From assembly GCA_037720595.1 (NCBI GenBank), contig JBBJLW010000007.1, positions 75,307 to 139,306 on the forward strand: a DNA stretch of 64,000 bases, read 5' to 3'. Under the pieces are notes generated by a model, which was given only the letters and a program-made list of their open reading frames with translations, made no database searches and was not told where the DNA came from. Source of the DNA: Gaiellasilicea sp037720595. Lineage in GTDB: Bacteria > Actinomycetota > Thermoleophilia > Gaiellales > Gaiellaceae. The first letter of the stretch is position 1, and every line of letters starts with the position of its first letter. Shown here in pieces: positions 33,515-41,123 of the stretch. Position numbers and translations under genes: made by a program.

Positions 33515-34485
33515 TCCGGAGTGATCGCGGGTCGCGGCAGGCGGGCGCCGCTCTTGACGAGCTCCGGCACGCCCCGCTCGGGGAAGGGAATCTCGATCAC
33601 GTCGAAATCGCGAGGCACGACGGTGTGGGGAAAGATCGCGCGGGCCTCACGCTCGACGTCGCCGGCCGAGTAGCGGCTCGAGAGATGCGTCAGCGCGAGC
33701 AGCTTGACCCCTGCTTCGAGGGCGATCCGCGCGGCCTCGGCCGCCGTCGAGTGGTCGGTCTCGCGGGCACGCGCGGCCTCGTCCTCGCAGAAGGTCGCCT
33801 CGTGGACGAGCACGTCGGCGCCCACGGCTGCGACGACGACGCTGTCGGTCGGAGCGGTGTCGCCGCTCAGTACAACCATGCGCCCGGGCCGAGCGGGCCC
33901 GAGCACGTGTTCGGGCATGACAACCGTGCCGTCGGCGAGCGTGACTGCCTCTCCGCGCTGCAACGCGCCCCTCTCGGGTCCCGGGGGAACGCCGAGGGCG
34001 TCCGCGGTCGCTACTTCGAAGCGGCCCGGCCGCTCGGGCTCGACGAGGGCATAGCCGAGCGCCGAGTGGCCGTGACGCGCGGCGAATGCGTGCAGCCGGT
34101 AGCCGTCGCGGTCGAGCACGTCCCCGGGCTCCAGCTCGACGAGGTCATACGGGTACGTCAGGCGGCCGAAGATCCGCCGCAGCGACCCCATCAGCTCGCC
34201 GAGGCCGCGCGGCCCATAGATCGTGAGCGGCAGCTCGCGCCCACGCAGCGCGAACGTTTTCAGCATCCCGGGCAGGCCGAGAAAGTGGTCGGCGTGGAAG
34301 TGCGTCAGGAAGACCTCGCGCAGCTCGACGAGGCCGACGTCCGAACGGAGGAGCTGACGCTGCGTCCCCTCGGCGCAGTCGAACAGGAGCCGCTCTCCAC
34401 CGCGCCGGACGAGCGTCGCCGTCGGCGCGCGCTGGGCGGTGGGCATCGAGCCGGACGTCCCGACGAAGACGACGTCGAGGTCCAT
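33511..34485 (-). CDS. rnz: Ribonuclease Z
   Basis: Zinc-dependent endonuclease of tRNA 3'-end maturation; needed here because neither tRNA in the window encodes CCA. Metallo-beta-lactamase motif THFHADHFLGLPG, the GTSGSMPTAQRAPTATLV start, SGDTAPTDS, HEATF and HSTAAEAARIA are all present. 324 residues, a typical long form. ATG at 34485. Confidence 0.94.
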   Translation of the reverse strand: MDLDVVFVGTSGSMPTAQRAPTATLVRRGGERLLFDCAEGTQRQLLRSDVGLVELREVFLTHFHADHFLGLPGMLKTFALRGRELPLTIYGPRGLGELMGSLRRIFGRLTYPYDLVELEPGDVLDRDGYRLHAFAARHGHSALGYALVEPERPGRFEVATADALGVPPGPERGALQRGEAVTLADGTVVMPEHVLGPARPGRMVVLSGDTAPTDSVVVAAVGADVLVHEATFCEDEAARARETDHSTAAEAARIALEAGVKLLALTHLSSRYSAGDVEREARAIFPHTVVPRDFDVIEIPFPERGVPELVKSGARLPRPAITPD

Positions 34486-34506
34486 GCTGCGAAGTCTAGG
34501 GCGGGT

Positions 34507-34746
34507 CTAGCCCGGCAGGATCAAGACCTGTCCGGGAACGATGATCGTCCCTGCGAGGCGGTTCCGCTTGCGCAGCTCGTAGACGCCCTCCCGCGGATCG
34601 TCGTAGCGACTCGCCGCGATCGACCAGAGCGTGTCTGCGGGCTGGACGAGGTAGCGCTGTTCGGGCCCGGACGCGTCCGATGAGCGCGCGAATGACGCCC
34701 AGAGAGCGAGCGAGAGAGCGGCAACCACGAGGAGGCGAGCGAACAT
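34507..34746 (-). CDS. Small SOS-type LysM membrane protein (YneA/ChiZ-like)
   Basis: A 79-residue protein: membrane anchor or signal segment at residues 4-20 (LLVVAALSLALWASF) and one LysM domain at about 31-78 (RYLVQPADTLWSIAASRYDD ... VPGQVLILPG). Size and architecture match the SOS-induced division inhibitors YneA of Bacillus and the LysM protein ChiZ/Rv2719c of mycobacteria, but no lexA is adjacent. Two perfect LexA-type boxes overlap its promoter and its ATG. I choose ATG at 34746 (box 1 covers it); GTG at 34764 or 34770 are alternatives. The role as division inhibitor is inference. Confidence 0.82.
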   Translation of the reverse strand: MFARLLVVAALSLALWASFARSSDASGPEQRYLVQPADTLWSIAASRYDDPREGVYELRKRNRLAGTIIVPGQVLILPG

Positions 34747-34784
34747 GTGTTCGGCATCATGCACGAACACATGTTCGTTGTCAA
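34740..34784 (-). promoter_or_regulatory. Promoter with two LexA (SOS) boxes
   Basis: CGAACATGTGTTCG at 34740-34753 and CGAACACATGTTCG at 34764-34777 (plus-strand reading) are both perfect palindromes of the Gram-positive/actinobacterial SOS-box form CGAAC-N4-GTTCG, 24 bases apart centre to centre. On the minus strand TTGACA (34784-34779), a 17-base spacer and CATGAT (34761-34756) form a promoter; one box fills the spacer and the other covers the expected transcription start and the ATG, an arrangement ideal for repression. Confidence 0.82.
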
Positions 34785-34792
34785 CTCAGGGT

Positions 34793-36391
34793 TCAGCGAC
34801 GAAAGAGCGCCAAGCGATACTGCGGCTTGATGCTCATCTTGAGCACGAGCTTCCGACACTGGAAGCCGTCGGCCTGGTACTCGGCGGCACGGGCAAGCTG
34901 GCAGCTCTGGCCGGGTCGGAAGCCCGGGCTCACTCTGAAGGGACGGCTCTTGAAGACTGACACCCTGCTCGGATTCAGCTTCGAGGCGAGCGTGACCGCG
35001 AGCACATAGCTCTTCTTGGCGGCGACAGTGCCCTTGACCGTCAGCTCCGACCGGCGCCTTGCCTCGACGATGGCCACGGCGCCGAGGAGGCTTCCGATCC
35101 GCTCGGCCGGTGTGGTCGCGGGAACGATTGCCGCCGTCACGGTCACGTCCTCGGTCGCGGTTGCGGTGAACGTGAGGCTCCGCGCGCCCGCTCGGAGGCC
35201 GGTGGCGCGTGCGAAGCTGACGGTGCCACCGGCCGGCGTCCGCAGCGGACTCCAACTGCGCATGACGCTCTGGCACTCGCCCCCGGTTTCGGCGATCGCA
35301 GCGGCGACCGCTGCGTTCGAGGCCCGCTCGCTGCCGTCGTTCCGACGCAGAGCGGACTGCCAGCCGAGCCGGGTGCGCTCGTCGTAGTAGCCGAAGAAGT
35401 TGAGCTGGGCGACGTCGGGATCGCAGACGACGTAGCGCACGAGGTTGGCGTAGATCGCGGCCTGGTTCGCCTCGCTCGTGACCTTGACGTTCTCGGCGTC
35501 CGTGTATCCCGGCTGAAACGACGTGTCGACCTGCCAGCCGACCTCGTCGAGGTAGAGCTTCAGCCCCTCCACCGTCGTCGGCTGCGGCGTCCCCTGGAAC
35601 GCATCCCAGAGCGCCTGCTTGATCCGCGCCAGTTCCTGCACGCTCGCGTTCGGCCAGCCGTAGGTGAACGTGAGCGGAACCGTGAAGTCGCTCGGGTTCG
35701 GATAGGGGTGGAAGCTGAAGCCGTCCATAATCGGGGTCGGTCGAAGGCTGGCGCGATACCAGTCGCCGAGCGCCGCGAGGAAGTGGACGGGCGAGGACTT
35801 CCCGGCAAGGCCCGGAGCCCGTTCGCCGCGGGGTGAGCTCCCGACTCCGAGCACGGTGATCTCGGGCGAGACGGCCTTCAAGGCGTCGTAGCCCGCCGCC
35901 AGGAATCGCCCGAATTGGGCGGCGGCGAGCACGCGGCCGCGCCCGTTGCCCTGCGGACGCCAGAACGTGTTCAGGTTCGGCTCGTTTCCGACGATGTAGG
36001 TCGTCACCTGCGGATAGGCGCGCGCCAGCGCGTCGAGCCAGGTCGCGAAGGCCGCGTGGCTGACGCCGCCCACCTCGAGCTCGCTCGGGGGGTACGGGTA
36101 GACCGCGAAGACGACCTCGATCCCGGCCGCGATCGCGGCCGGAACGGCAACGTCCAGCGCTTCCCGGTCCGGGATCGTGGTGGGGTCGGTGGGCTTCCAG
36201 CGCACCGTCATCACGTTCTGCTTCAGTCCGGTTGCGGCCATCTGGGGGAAGAACACGGCGCCGCCGTCGAGCGAGTACTTGCCCGTGTCGTCGTTCGCGC
36301 CGAACTGGACCTCCGCCGCAGCCGTCGCAGCAAAGATCGAGGCGCAAACGCACACAACCGCTGCAATAACCTTCTTCACCCGCCTCGCCAC
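34793..36391 (-). CDS. Secreted glycoside hydrolase-like protein (clan A TIM barrel)
   Basis: A signal peptide (VKKVIAAVVCVCASIFAATA) is followed by a beta/alpha barrel with putative acid/base Glu in YIVGNEPNLNTFW and nucleophile Glu in KLYLDEVGWQVDT, and HPYP in GFSFHPYPNPSDF, the pattern of GH5/GH39-like enzymes. The last 150 residues form a beta-rich domain with two Cys. The substrate is unknown. GTG at 36391 with GGAG four bases upstream gives the best signal peptide; TTG at 36418 is an alternative. 532 residues. Confidence 0.78.
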   Translation of the reverse strand: MARRVKKVIAAVVCVCASIFAATAAAEVQFGANDDTGKYSLDGGAVFFPQMAATGLKQNVMTVRWKPTDPTTIPDREALDVAVPAAIAAGIEVVFAVYPYPPSELEVGGVSHAAFATWLDALARAYPQVTTYIVGNEPNLNTFWRPQGNGRGRVLAAAQFGRFLAAGYDALKAVSPEITVLGVGSSPRGERAPGLAGKSSPVHFLAALGDWYRASLRPTPIMDGFSFHPYPNPSDFTVPLTFTYGWPNASVQELARIKQALWDAFQGTPQPTTVEGLKLYLDEVGWQVDTSFQPGYTDAENVKVTSEANQAAIYANLVRYVVCDPDVAQLNFFGYYDERTRLGWQSALRRNDGSERASNAAVAAAIAETGGECQSVMRSWSPLRTPAGGTVSFARATGLRAGARSLTFTATATEDVTVTAAIVPATTPAERIGSLLGAVAIVEARRRSELTVKGTVAAKKSYVLAVTLASKLNPSRVSVFKSRPFRVSPGFRPGQSCQLARAAEYQADGFQCRKLVLKMSIKPQYRLALFRR

Positions 36392-36481
36392 CTTTCTCCG
36401 ATAGATCGTCGTGCCCAATCCGCCCCTGGGCAGTTCGACGCGCGACGCGAAGGGCCTGCCGACGCGTCGCGGTCGAGAGTC

Positions 36482-37513
36482 CTAGCGGAGCGCGGCGAGC
36501 ACCGCATCGAGGATGGTAGCGGGGCCGAATCGGATCGGGTCGTCCGCGGGCAGGCCGGTCTCCGTTTCGACGTCAGCGATCGTCGCGCGAGCCTCGGCGT
36601 CGCCGAGCAGCCGCGTGTTCAGCGCGATCGCGGCGACCTTCGCGCGGCGGGCGGGAAGCGAGATCCGCTCGTGTAGCTCCACGAGCTCGCGCAACGGCGG
36701 GATCGGCTGACCGGGATAGCCCTCGATCTCGGTCTGCCCGGCCAGGTGGCAGAGAACGAAGACGTGCGGCGCGGTGCCGTGCACGAGCCCGAGCGTCACG
36801 CCTGAGTAGGCGGGATGGATCAGCGATCCCTGGCCCTCGACGAAGAGCAGCTCGCCTCCGCGCTCGTGTCCTTCCACGACCAGACGCTCGGCGGCGCCCG
36901 CGAGGAAGTCGGAGACCACGGCGTCGACGGCGATCCCCCAGCCCGCAATCGCGATTCCGGTCTGTCCGGTCGGCACGAATTGCGACGCGAGGCCGCGATC
37001 GCGCGCCGCCCGGTCGAGCTCGAGTGAGACGGTCATCTTCCCGATCGCACACTCCGAGCCGACGGTGAGCACAATCTGCGCGGGTAGCTCGAGGTTGGCG
37101 CCGCTCGGGACGTCGAGGCCGGCGGGAGGCCTGCGCAAGTCGCGGAGCTCGACGCCGTGGCGTGCGGCCAGCGCCGCCAGCTCCTCGTCGTCGGCGAGGA
37201 ACTCGTGGAGGCCGTTCTCGAGATGCAGCCCGCTCGAGATCGCGTCGCGCAGGAGATCGCGCCAGGCCACCGGAAAGCGCCCGCCCTGGGTGGCGACGCC
37301 CACGAGCGCGGTCGTCGGGTCCAAGGCCATGGCCTCGTCGACGGTGGCGACGATCGGGACGCCCGCCTGCGGCCCTGCCATCGTCTCCCCCGCGCGAGTC
37401 GAGTCGAGGATCGCGACGACGGGTCGCCTGCCGTAGGCGAGGACGCCGCGGCCGGTCTTACCGTAGTGCGGGTCGCCGGAGAAGCCCTCAGCAAGGATCA
37501 GCAGCCGTTCCAC
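36482..37513 (-). CDS. dgcN: DUF1611 family, DgcN-like
   Basis: DgcN family proteins are described as N-acetyltransferases acting on D-glutamate and work with the racemase DgcA. The 343-residue product has the P-loop-like VGSECAIGKMTVSLEL, QTGIAIAGWGIAVDAVVSDF and EGQGSLIHPAYSGVTLGL that mark the family. The DgcA homologue is the gene directly upstream on the same strand (82-base gap). Assignment is from family resemblance and context; the substrate in this organism is inference. Confidence 0.8.
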   Translation of the reverse strand: MERLLILAEGFSGDPHYGKTGRGVLAYGRRPVVAILDSTRAGETMAGPQAGVPIVATVDEAMALDPTTALVGVATQGGRFPVAWRDLLRDAISSGLHLENGLHEFLADDEELAALAARHGVELRDLRRPPAGLDVPSGANLELPAQIVLTVGSECAIGKMTVSLELDRAARDRGLASQFVPTGQTGIAIAGWGIAVDAVVSDFLAGAAERLVVEGHERGGELLFVEGQGSLIHPAYSGVTLGLVHGTAPHVFVLCHLAGQTEIEGYPGQPIPPLRELVELHERISLPARRAKVAAIALNTRLLGDAEARATIADVETETGLPADDPIRFGPATILDAVLAALR

Positions 37514-37595
37514 AGCCGCGATCCTAGAACTCAGGAGGTCGAGCTGAGAACCCGTGCTCCGGTCCGGCGCGGCTCACCGCCGCCCGGCGGAAGTA

Positions 37596-38615
37596 TCAGA
37601 CCGGATCGTGAGCAACGCCGAGCCCTGGCTGCTCCGAGGGCACCTGCACCCCGTCGCGGAACTCGACCCCCGGCCAGGGATCCTCGGCCAGGAGCAGGTT
37701 GCCGTCCAGATCGACGCGGTCGCAGAGCGGCGCGACAGCGCAACCGGCGGCAATCCCGAGGCCGGACTCGATCATGCAGCCGAGCATCACCCCGAGCCCG
37801 AGTGCGCGGGCGGCGTGGGTCATCCGAATCGCCTCGCGGATCCCGCCCGACTTCGCGAGCTTGATGTTGATCCCGTGAGCGATGTCTGCACAAGCGGCGA
37901 CGGTGTCCAGCCGGTGGCAGTCCTCGTCGACGTAGATCGGCAGGGGCGAGCGCTCCTTCAGCGTCCGACCGCCGTCGTCGCCCGCCTTCAGCGGCTGCTC
38001 GCAGTACTCGACGCCGAGGGCCGCGAGCTGAGGCAACGCGTCGAGCGCCTCCTCGAGCGACCACCACTCGTTGACGTCGACCATCAGCGGTAGCTCGGTG
38101 ACGCCGCGGACCGCGCGTACGCGCTCGATATCCAGCCCGTCGCCGCCGCCGAGCTTGAGCTTCAGGCGCCGGAAGCGGGCGGCGGCCTTCTCGGCCCGGC
38201 GAGCCATGTCGTCGGGATCGCCGAGCCAGATGGTCCACGAGGTCGGCGGGCCTAGGCGCGGCAGCCCGAGCAGCCGCCAAGTCGGGATTCCGAGGAGCTT
38301 CCCCTGGAGGTCGTGGAGTGCGCCGTCGAGCGCCGCCTTCGCTGCATTGTGGCCCGTCGTTTCTCCGAGCCGTGCCTCGATCTCCTCGAGCGCGAACGAA
38401 TCGTCTCCGACCGCGGCCGCACCCGGCCCCTCGAGGAAGGCAACCGTCGCGGCCGGCGTCTCCTCGTAGCGATCGAGCGGAGCGGCCTCCCCATGGCCGA
38501 CGATGTCGCCGCGCCGGAGCTCGACCTGGACGACCTCCTCCTCGTCGCGCGACTCACGCGAGATCACGAAGGTCTCGGCAAGGCGAAGCGTCACGACTTG
38601 GGCGTTCAGCTCCAT
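37596..38615 (-). CDS. dgcA: Enolase-superfamily racemase/epimerase, DgcA-like
   Basis: Muconate-lactonising-enzyme subgroup. Catalytic Lys pair in RRLKLKLGG, metal ligands in LMVDVNEWW, EYCEQPL and YVDEDCH, second catalytic Lys in GINIKLAKSGGI, and DLDGNLLLAEDP. 339 residues. Close relatives are dipeptide epimerases or, when beside dgcN, N-acetyl-D-glutamate racemases; context favours the latter. ATG at 38615. Divergent from the metalloprotease, with a palindromic operator-like site between them. Confidence 0.82.
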   Translation of the reverse strand: MELNAQVVTLRLAETFVISRESRDEEEVVQVELRRGDIVGHGEAAPLDRYEETPAATVAFLEGPGAAAVGDDSFALEEIEARLGETTGHNAAKAALDGALHDLQGKLLGIPTWRLLGLPRLGPPTSWTIWLGDPDDMARRAEKAAARFRRLKLKLGGGDGLDIERVRAVRGVTELPLMVDVNEWWSLEEALDALPQLAALGVEYCEQPLKAGDDGGRTLKERSPLPIYVDEDCHRLDTVAACADIAHGINIKLAKSGGIREAIRMTHAARALGLGVMLGCMIESGLGIAAGCAVAPLCDRVDLDGNLLLAEDPWPGVEFRDGVQVPSEQPGLGVAHDPV

Positions 38616-38638
38616 TCGCCCACCTTATCGTTGCGCCT

Positions 38639-38659
38639 GTTGCAAATCTCTTTTGCAAC
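38639..38659. promoter_or_regulatory. Operator-like inverted repeat between dgcA and the metalloprotease
   Basis: GTTGCAAA and TTTGCAAC are perfect 8-base inverted arms around TCTCT, 24 bases upstream of the dgcA start and about 50 bases upstream of the opposite gene. The size fits a dimeric repressor site. No regulator gene is next to it. Confidence 0.4.
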
Positions 38660-38710
38660 CCGTACCCTTCCGGCTCGCAGATTTCTGCATCGAGCAAAAG
38701 GGGGAAGGGA

Positions 38711-39493
38711 ACGAGGAAGATCGTCCTGCTCGTGGCCGGGGTGCTGGCCGCGCTGAGCCTGACCGCTGCGCCCGCGAGTTCCGCGCCGGCTGTGGCGTCC
38801 ACCCTGTGCAACGGCTGGGAGACGCCGAACTCGGCTTACTTCACGAGCCTCCGCGCTCTCACCACCGTGGCCTCGGGCGCTCGCGGCGGCATCGGCCGGG
38901 GAGAGCCGTCGCTGAACGCGAACTACGCGGCAGCAACGTGGTTCAACGCGCGGGCCGGCGGCGACGCCGAGCGCGACATGAAGAAGGCGCTCCATCGAGG
39001 CGGCTTCGAGACGTTGAACGTCTACACGAACCTCGCCGGCGGCTACCTCGGTTACGCCTATTTGCCAGGTCTGCCGGATGCGCGGCAGTATCTGGACGGA
39101 ACCGTGATCCACTGGGCGACGGTGCCCGGCGCCTCGGATCTGTTCAAGGATCGATACGACCTCGGCCACACGTTGACCCACGAGGTCGGGCACTGGGTCG
39201 CCCTCGAGCACACCTTCGCGGGCGGATGCAACGCCAAGGGCGACTACGTCGAGGACACGCCGGCGATGGCCGTGCCGACGAGCGGCTGCCCCAAGGGCGA
39301 GGGCAAGGACACCTGCCCGAAGGAACCCGGGCTCGACCCGATCGAGAACTACATGGACTACTCGTACGACTCGTGCTACTCGATGTTCACAGAAGGACAG
39401 GCCGACCGCGCGCAGGACGCCTGGAACTTACTTCCGCGACCGCTAGACCGGACGCTCGCGGCGGGGGCGGGTACGACTCGCCTCCGCCGCTAG
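38711..39493 (+). CDS. Secreted pappalysin-like zinc metalloprotease, start not canonical
   Basis: M43-type metzincin. The zinc motif HEVGHWVALEH is at residues 157-167 and the Met-turn in ENYMDYSYDSC; paired cysteines around GGCNAKGDY and SGCPKGEGKDTC fit an extracellular enzyme. The frame has no ATG/GTG/TTG where the signal peptide starts: an ACG codon at 38711, seven bases after AGGGGG, would give TRKIVLLVAGVLAALSLTAA as the signal. GTG at 38732 is the first canonical codon but lacks the positive n-region. tRNA-Arg follows after 12 bases. Family is sure, the start is not. Confidence 0.85.
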   Translation, partial: TRKIVLLVAGVLAALSLTAAPASSAPAVASTLCNGWETPNSAYFTSLRALTTVASGARGGIGRGEPSLNANYAAATWFNARAGGDAERDMKKALHRGGFETLNVYTNLAGGYLGYAYLPGLPDARQYLDGTVIHWATVPGASDLFKDRYDLGHTLTHEVGHWVALEHTFAGGCNAKGDYVEDTPAMAVPTSGCPKGEGKDTCPKEPGLDPIENYMDYSYDSCYSMFTEGQADRAQDAWNLLPRPLDRTLAAGAGTTRLRR

Positions 39494-39505
39494 ACTTTCG
39501 GCTCC

Positions 39506-39578
<73 letters not shown>

Positions 39579-39895
39579 TGCTTTCTGGCGCGCGACGAGC
39601 ATCCGCAAGGCGGACGCTCGTCGCGCAAAGACCCCTGAAGGGTCTCGGCGCCGGAGAGAGACTGGAACGCCGCTTCACGCGAGCGATTGAACGCTGAATC
39701 CCGCCGCGAGGCAAGAGCCGGGCGAACCCGGATCGACTACGGGTCGAGCAGATCACGCGACCAGCGCGCGTCGGCGAGCTGGTCGCTGTAGTTGCGCCGG
39801 GTCGGCGCGCCGGTTCGCGCCCGCTGAGGAAGGATTCCGGGCGCGGGCTAGAATCCCGAGGATGATGCCCTCGACCGACGAGCCGTTCAGTACGT
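39579..39895. other. Intergenic region between tRNA-Arg and corA
   Basis: Apart from the hairpins just after the tRNA, no conserved gene is seen. Near the right end TAGAAT (39849-39854) stands seven bases before ATGATG (39862), a typical leaderless arrangement, but that ATG is not in the corA frame and opens a short leader-type ORF. Confidence 0.5.
39590..39626 (+). terminator. Long hairpin after tRNA-Arg
   Basis: Perfect 11-base arms GCGCGACGAGC and GCTCGTCGCGC enclose a further 5-bp stem TCCGC-AAG-GCGGA, with single-base bulges between. A second small hairpin, AGACCC/GGGTCT, follows within ten bases. There is no T-run, so it may be a processing or termination structure of the tRNA transcript. 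Confidence 0.55.
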
Positions 39896-39960
39896 ATGCC
39901 CAGCCTGCCCCGCATCCGGCGGACACGGCCCGGCACGGCTCCGGTCGTCGCGCGCGCTGA
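39862..39960 (+). CDS. Possible 32-residue leader ORF overlapping the corA start
   Basis: The ATG lies seven bases after a -10-like TAGAAT, so it would be translated first on a leaderless mRNA. The 32-codon frame (starting MMPSTDEPFSTYAQPAPHP) is Pro-rich and ends in TGA at 39958-39960, 62 bases past the corA ATG in another frame. Proline-rich leader ORFs controlling Mg2+ transporter genes are known in Salmonella (mgtL, corL). No homology is claimed; it may instead be noise, or point to a misplaced corA start. Confidence 0.3.
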   Translation: MMPSTDEPFSTYAQPAPHPADTARHGSGRRAR

Positions 39961-40876
39961 GCGGGCGCCGCTCGAGCTCACCACAGCCGGCCTGACCTGG
40001 ATCCACCTCGACCGGCCACACCCGGCCGCCACCGATGCACTTTCCGAGCGCTTCGGCTGGCATGCGCTCGACGTCGAGGACGTGCTCTCGAAGCGCCAGC
40101 GGCCGAAGGTAGACGAGTATCCGGAATACCTCTTCACGGTGCTCCACTTCCCGGTCTACGACAAGGCGATCCAGCGGTTGAACGCGGCCGAGCTCGACGT
40201 CTTCCTCGGCCCGGACTACCTGGTGACGCTGCCGAACGTGGAGCTCTTGCCCGTGACGCGGCTCTTCCGCCGCTGTGAGGAGGACGAGACGCTCCGCGCC
40301 GATCTCTTCGCCAAGGGGTCGGGCCGCCTGCTCTACGAGGTGCTCGACGACCTCTTCGACTATTGCTTCCCGATCCTCGACAAGATCGGGCACAAGCTCG
40401 ACACCGTCGAGGACGCGATGTTCGAGGAGCGCGCCGAGGACGTCGTCCGCGACATCTCGAACGTGAAGCAGGAGATCATCTCCTACCGCAAGATCATCAA
40501 GCCGGAGCGCTCGACGCTACGGCTGCTCGAACGCCGTGTCGAGCGGTTCCTGCCCGAGGAGCTCGACCTCTACTTCGACGACATCGTCGACGCATCCGAG
40601 CGGATCTGGGACCTCCTCGACAACTACAAGGAGGTCGTGGAAGCGCTCGAGGACACGAACGAGTCCGTGATCTCCCATCGCCAGAACGACGTGCTCCGCG
40701 TGCTCACCGTTTTCAGCGCTGTCGTCCTTCCCCTGACGCTGATCACCGGCATCTTCGGGATGAACGTCTCCTTCCCGGGAAACGGCAGCGCAGCCGCCTT
40801 CTGGGTGGTCGTCGGGACGATGATCGCCGTGATGCTCGCACTGCTCGGCTTCTTTCGCTACAAGCGCTGGCTCTGA
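39896..40876 (+). CDS. corA: CorA-type Mg2+/divalent cation channel
   Basis: Pentameric inner-membrane channel. The 326-residue product has a soluble N-terminal domain, the long stalk helix, and two C-terminal membrane helices with the signature FGMNV (GMN) between VVLPLTLITGIFGMNV and FWVVVGTMIAVMLALLGFF, then a basic end FRYKRWL. The first in-frame start is ATG at 39896, which has no good ribosome binding site. The stop lies in the left arm of a palindromic element. Confidence 0.93.
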   Translation: MPSLPRIRRTRPGTAPVVARAERAPLELTTAGLTWIHLDRPHPAATDALSERFGWHALDVEDVLSKRQRPKVDEYPEYLFTVLHFPVYDKAIQRLNAAELDVFLGPDYLVTLPNVELLPVTRLFRRCEEDETLRADLFAKGSGRLLYEVLDDLFDYCFPILDKIGHKLDTVEDAMFEERAEDVVRDISNVKQEIISYRKIIKPERSTLRLLERRVERFLPEELDLYFDDIVDASERIWDLLDNYKEVVEALEDTNESVISHRQNDVLRVLTVFSAVVLPLTLITGIFGMNVSFPGNGSAAAFWVVVGTMIAVMLALLGFFRYKRWL

Positions 40877-41040
40877 GAGCGCCTTTCACAAAGACGTTTC
40901 GTCGGCGGGGTGTGCCGGGTGGTGCGAGCGCAAGGACGCAGGGAGCCTCGATAGTCCAGCTATCGAGGCGACTGAGGACGCCGCGATCGTGCCGCACAGC
41001 GCGGCCCGACGGCTCAAGGCTTCATTCTGAAAGGCGCTCT
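40876..41040. repeat. Intergenic palindromic element, copy 2 (13-base perfect outer arms, extra inner hairpin)
   Basis: Outer arms AGAGCGCCTTTCA (40876-40888) and its exact reverse complement (41028-41040) enclose a 139-base core related to the core of the copy at 13595-13713 (GACG-TTTCGTCG-CGGGG near the left, CAAGGCTTCA near the right). This copy carries an additional perfect 10-bp hairpin GCCTCGATAG/CTATCGAGGC at 40945-40969. It starts at the last base of the corA stop codon and lies between convergent genes, where it could end transcription from both sides. Confidence 0.7.
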
Positions 41041-41057
41041 AAAGCTTTTCGAGGCAG

Positions 41058-41113
41058 CCGGCGCTCGACGTCCGAGAGCGCCGGGACGCCCGAGAGGGCG
41101 GCGTCCCGGCGCT
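41058..41113 (-). terminator. Overlapping strong hairpins downstream of the L,D-transpeptidase gene
   Basis: A 14-base perfect inverted repeat (41077-41090 with 41100-41113, containing CCGGGACGCC/GGCGTCCCGG) follows the stop of the transpeptidase gene by about ten bases. A second stem, CCGGCGCTC/GAGCGCCGG (41058-41066 with 41076-41084), shares sequence with the first, so the two exclude each other. No U-run follows. Confidence 0.5.
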
Positions 41114-41123
41114 GAGCGTTCTT

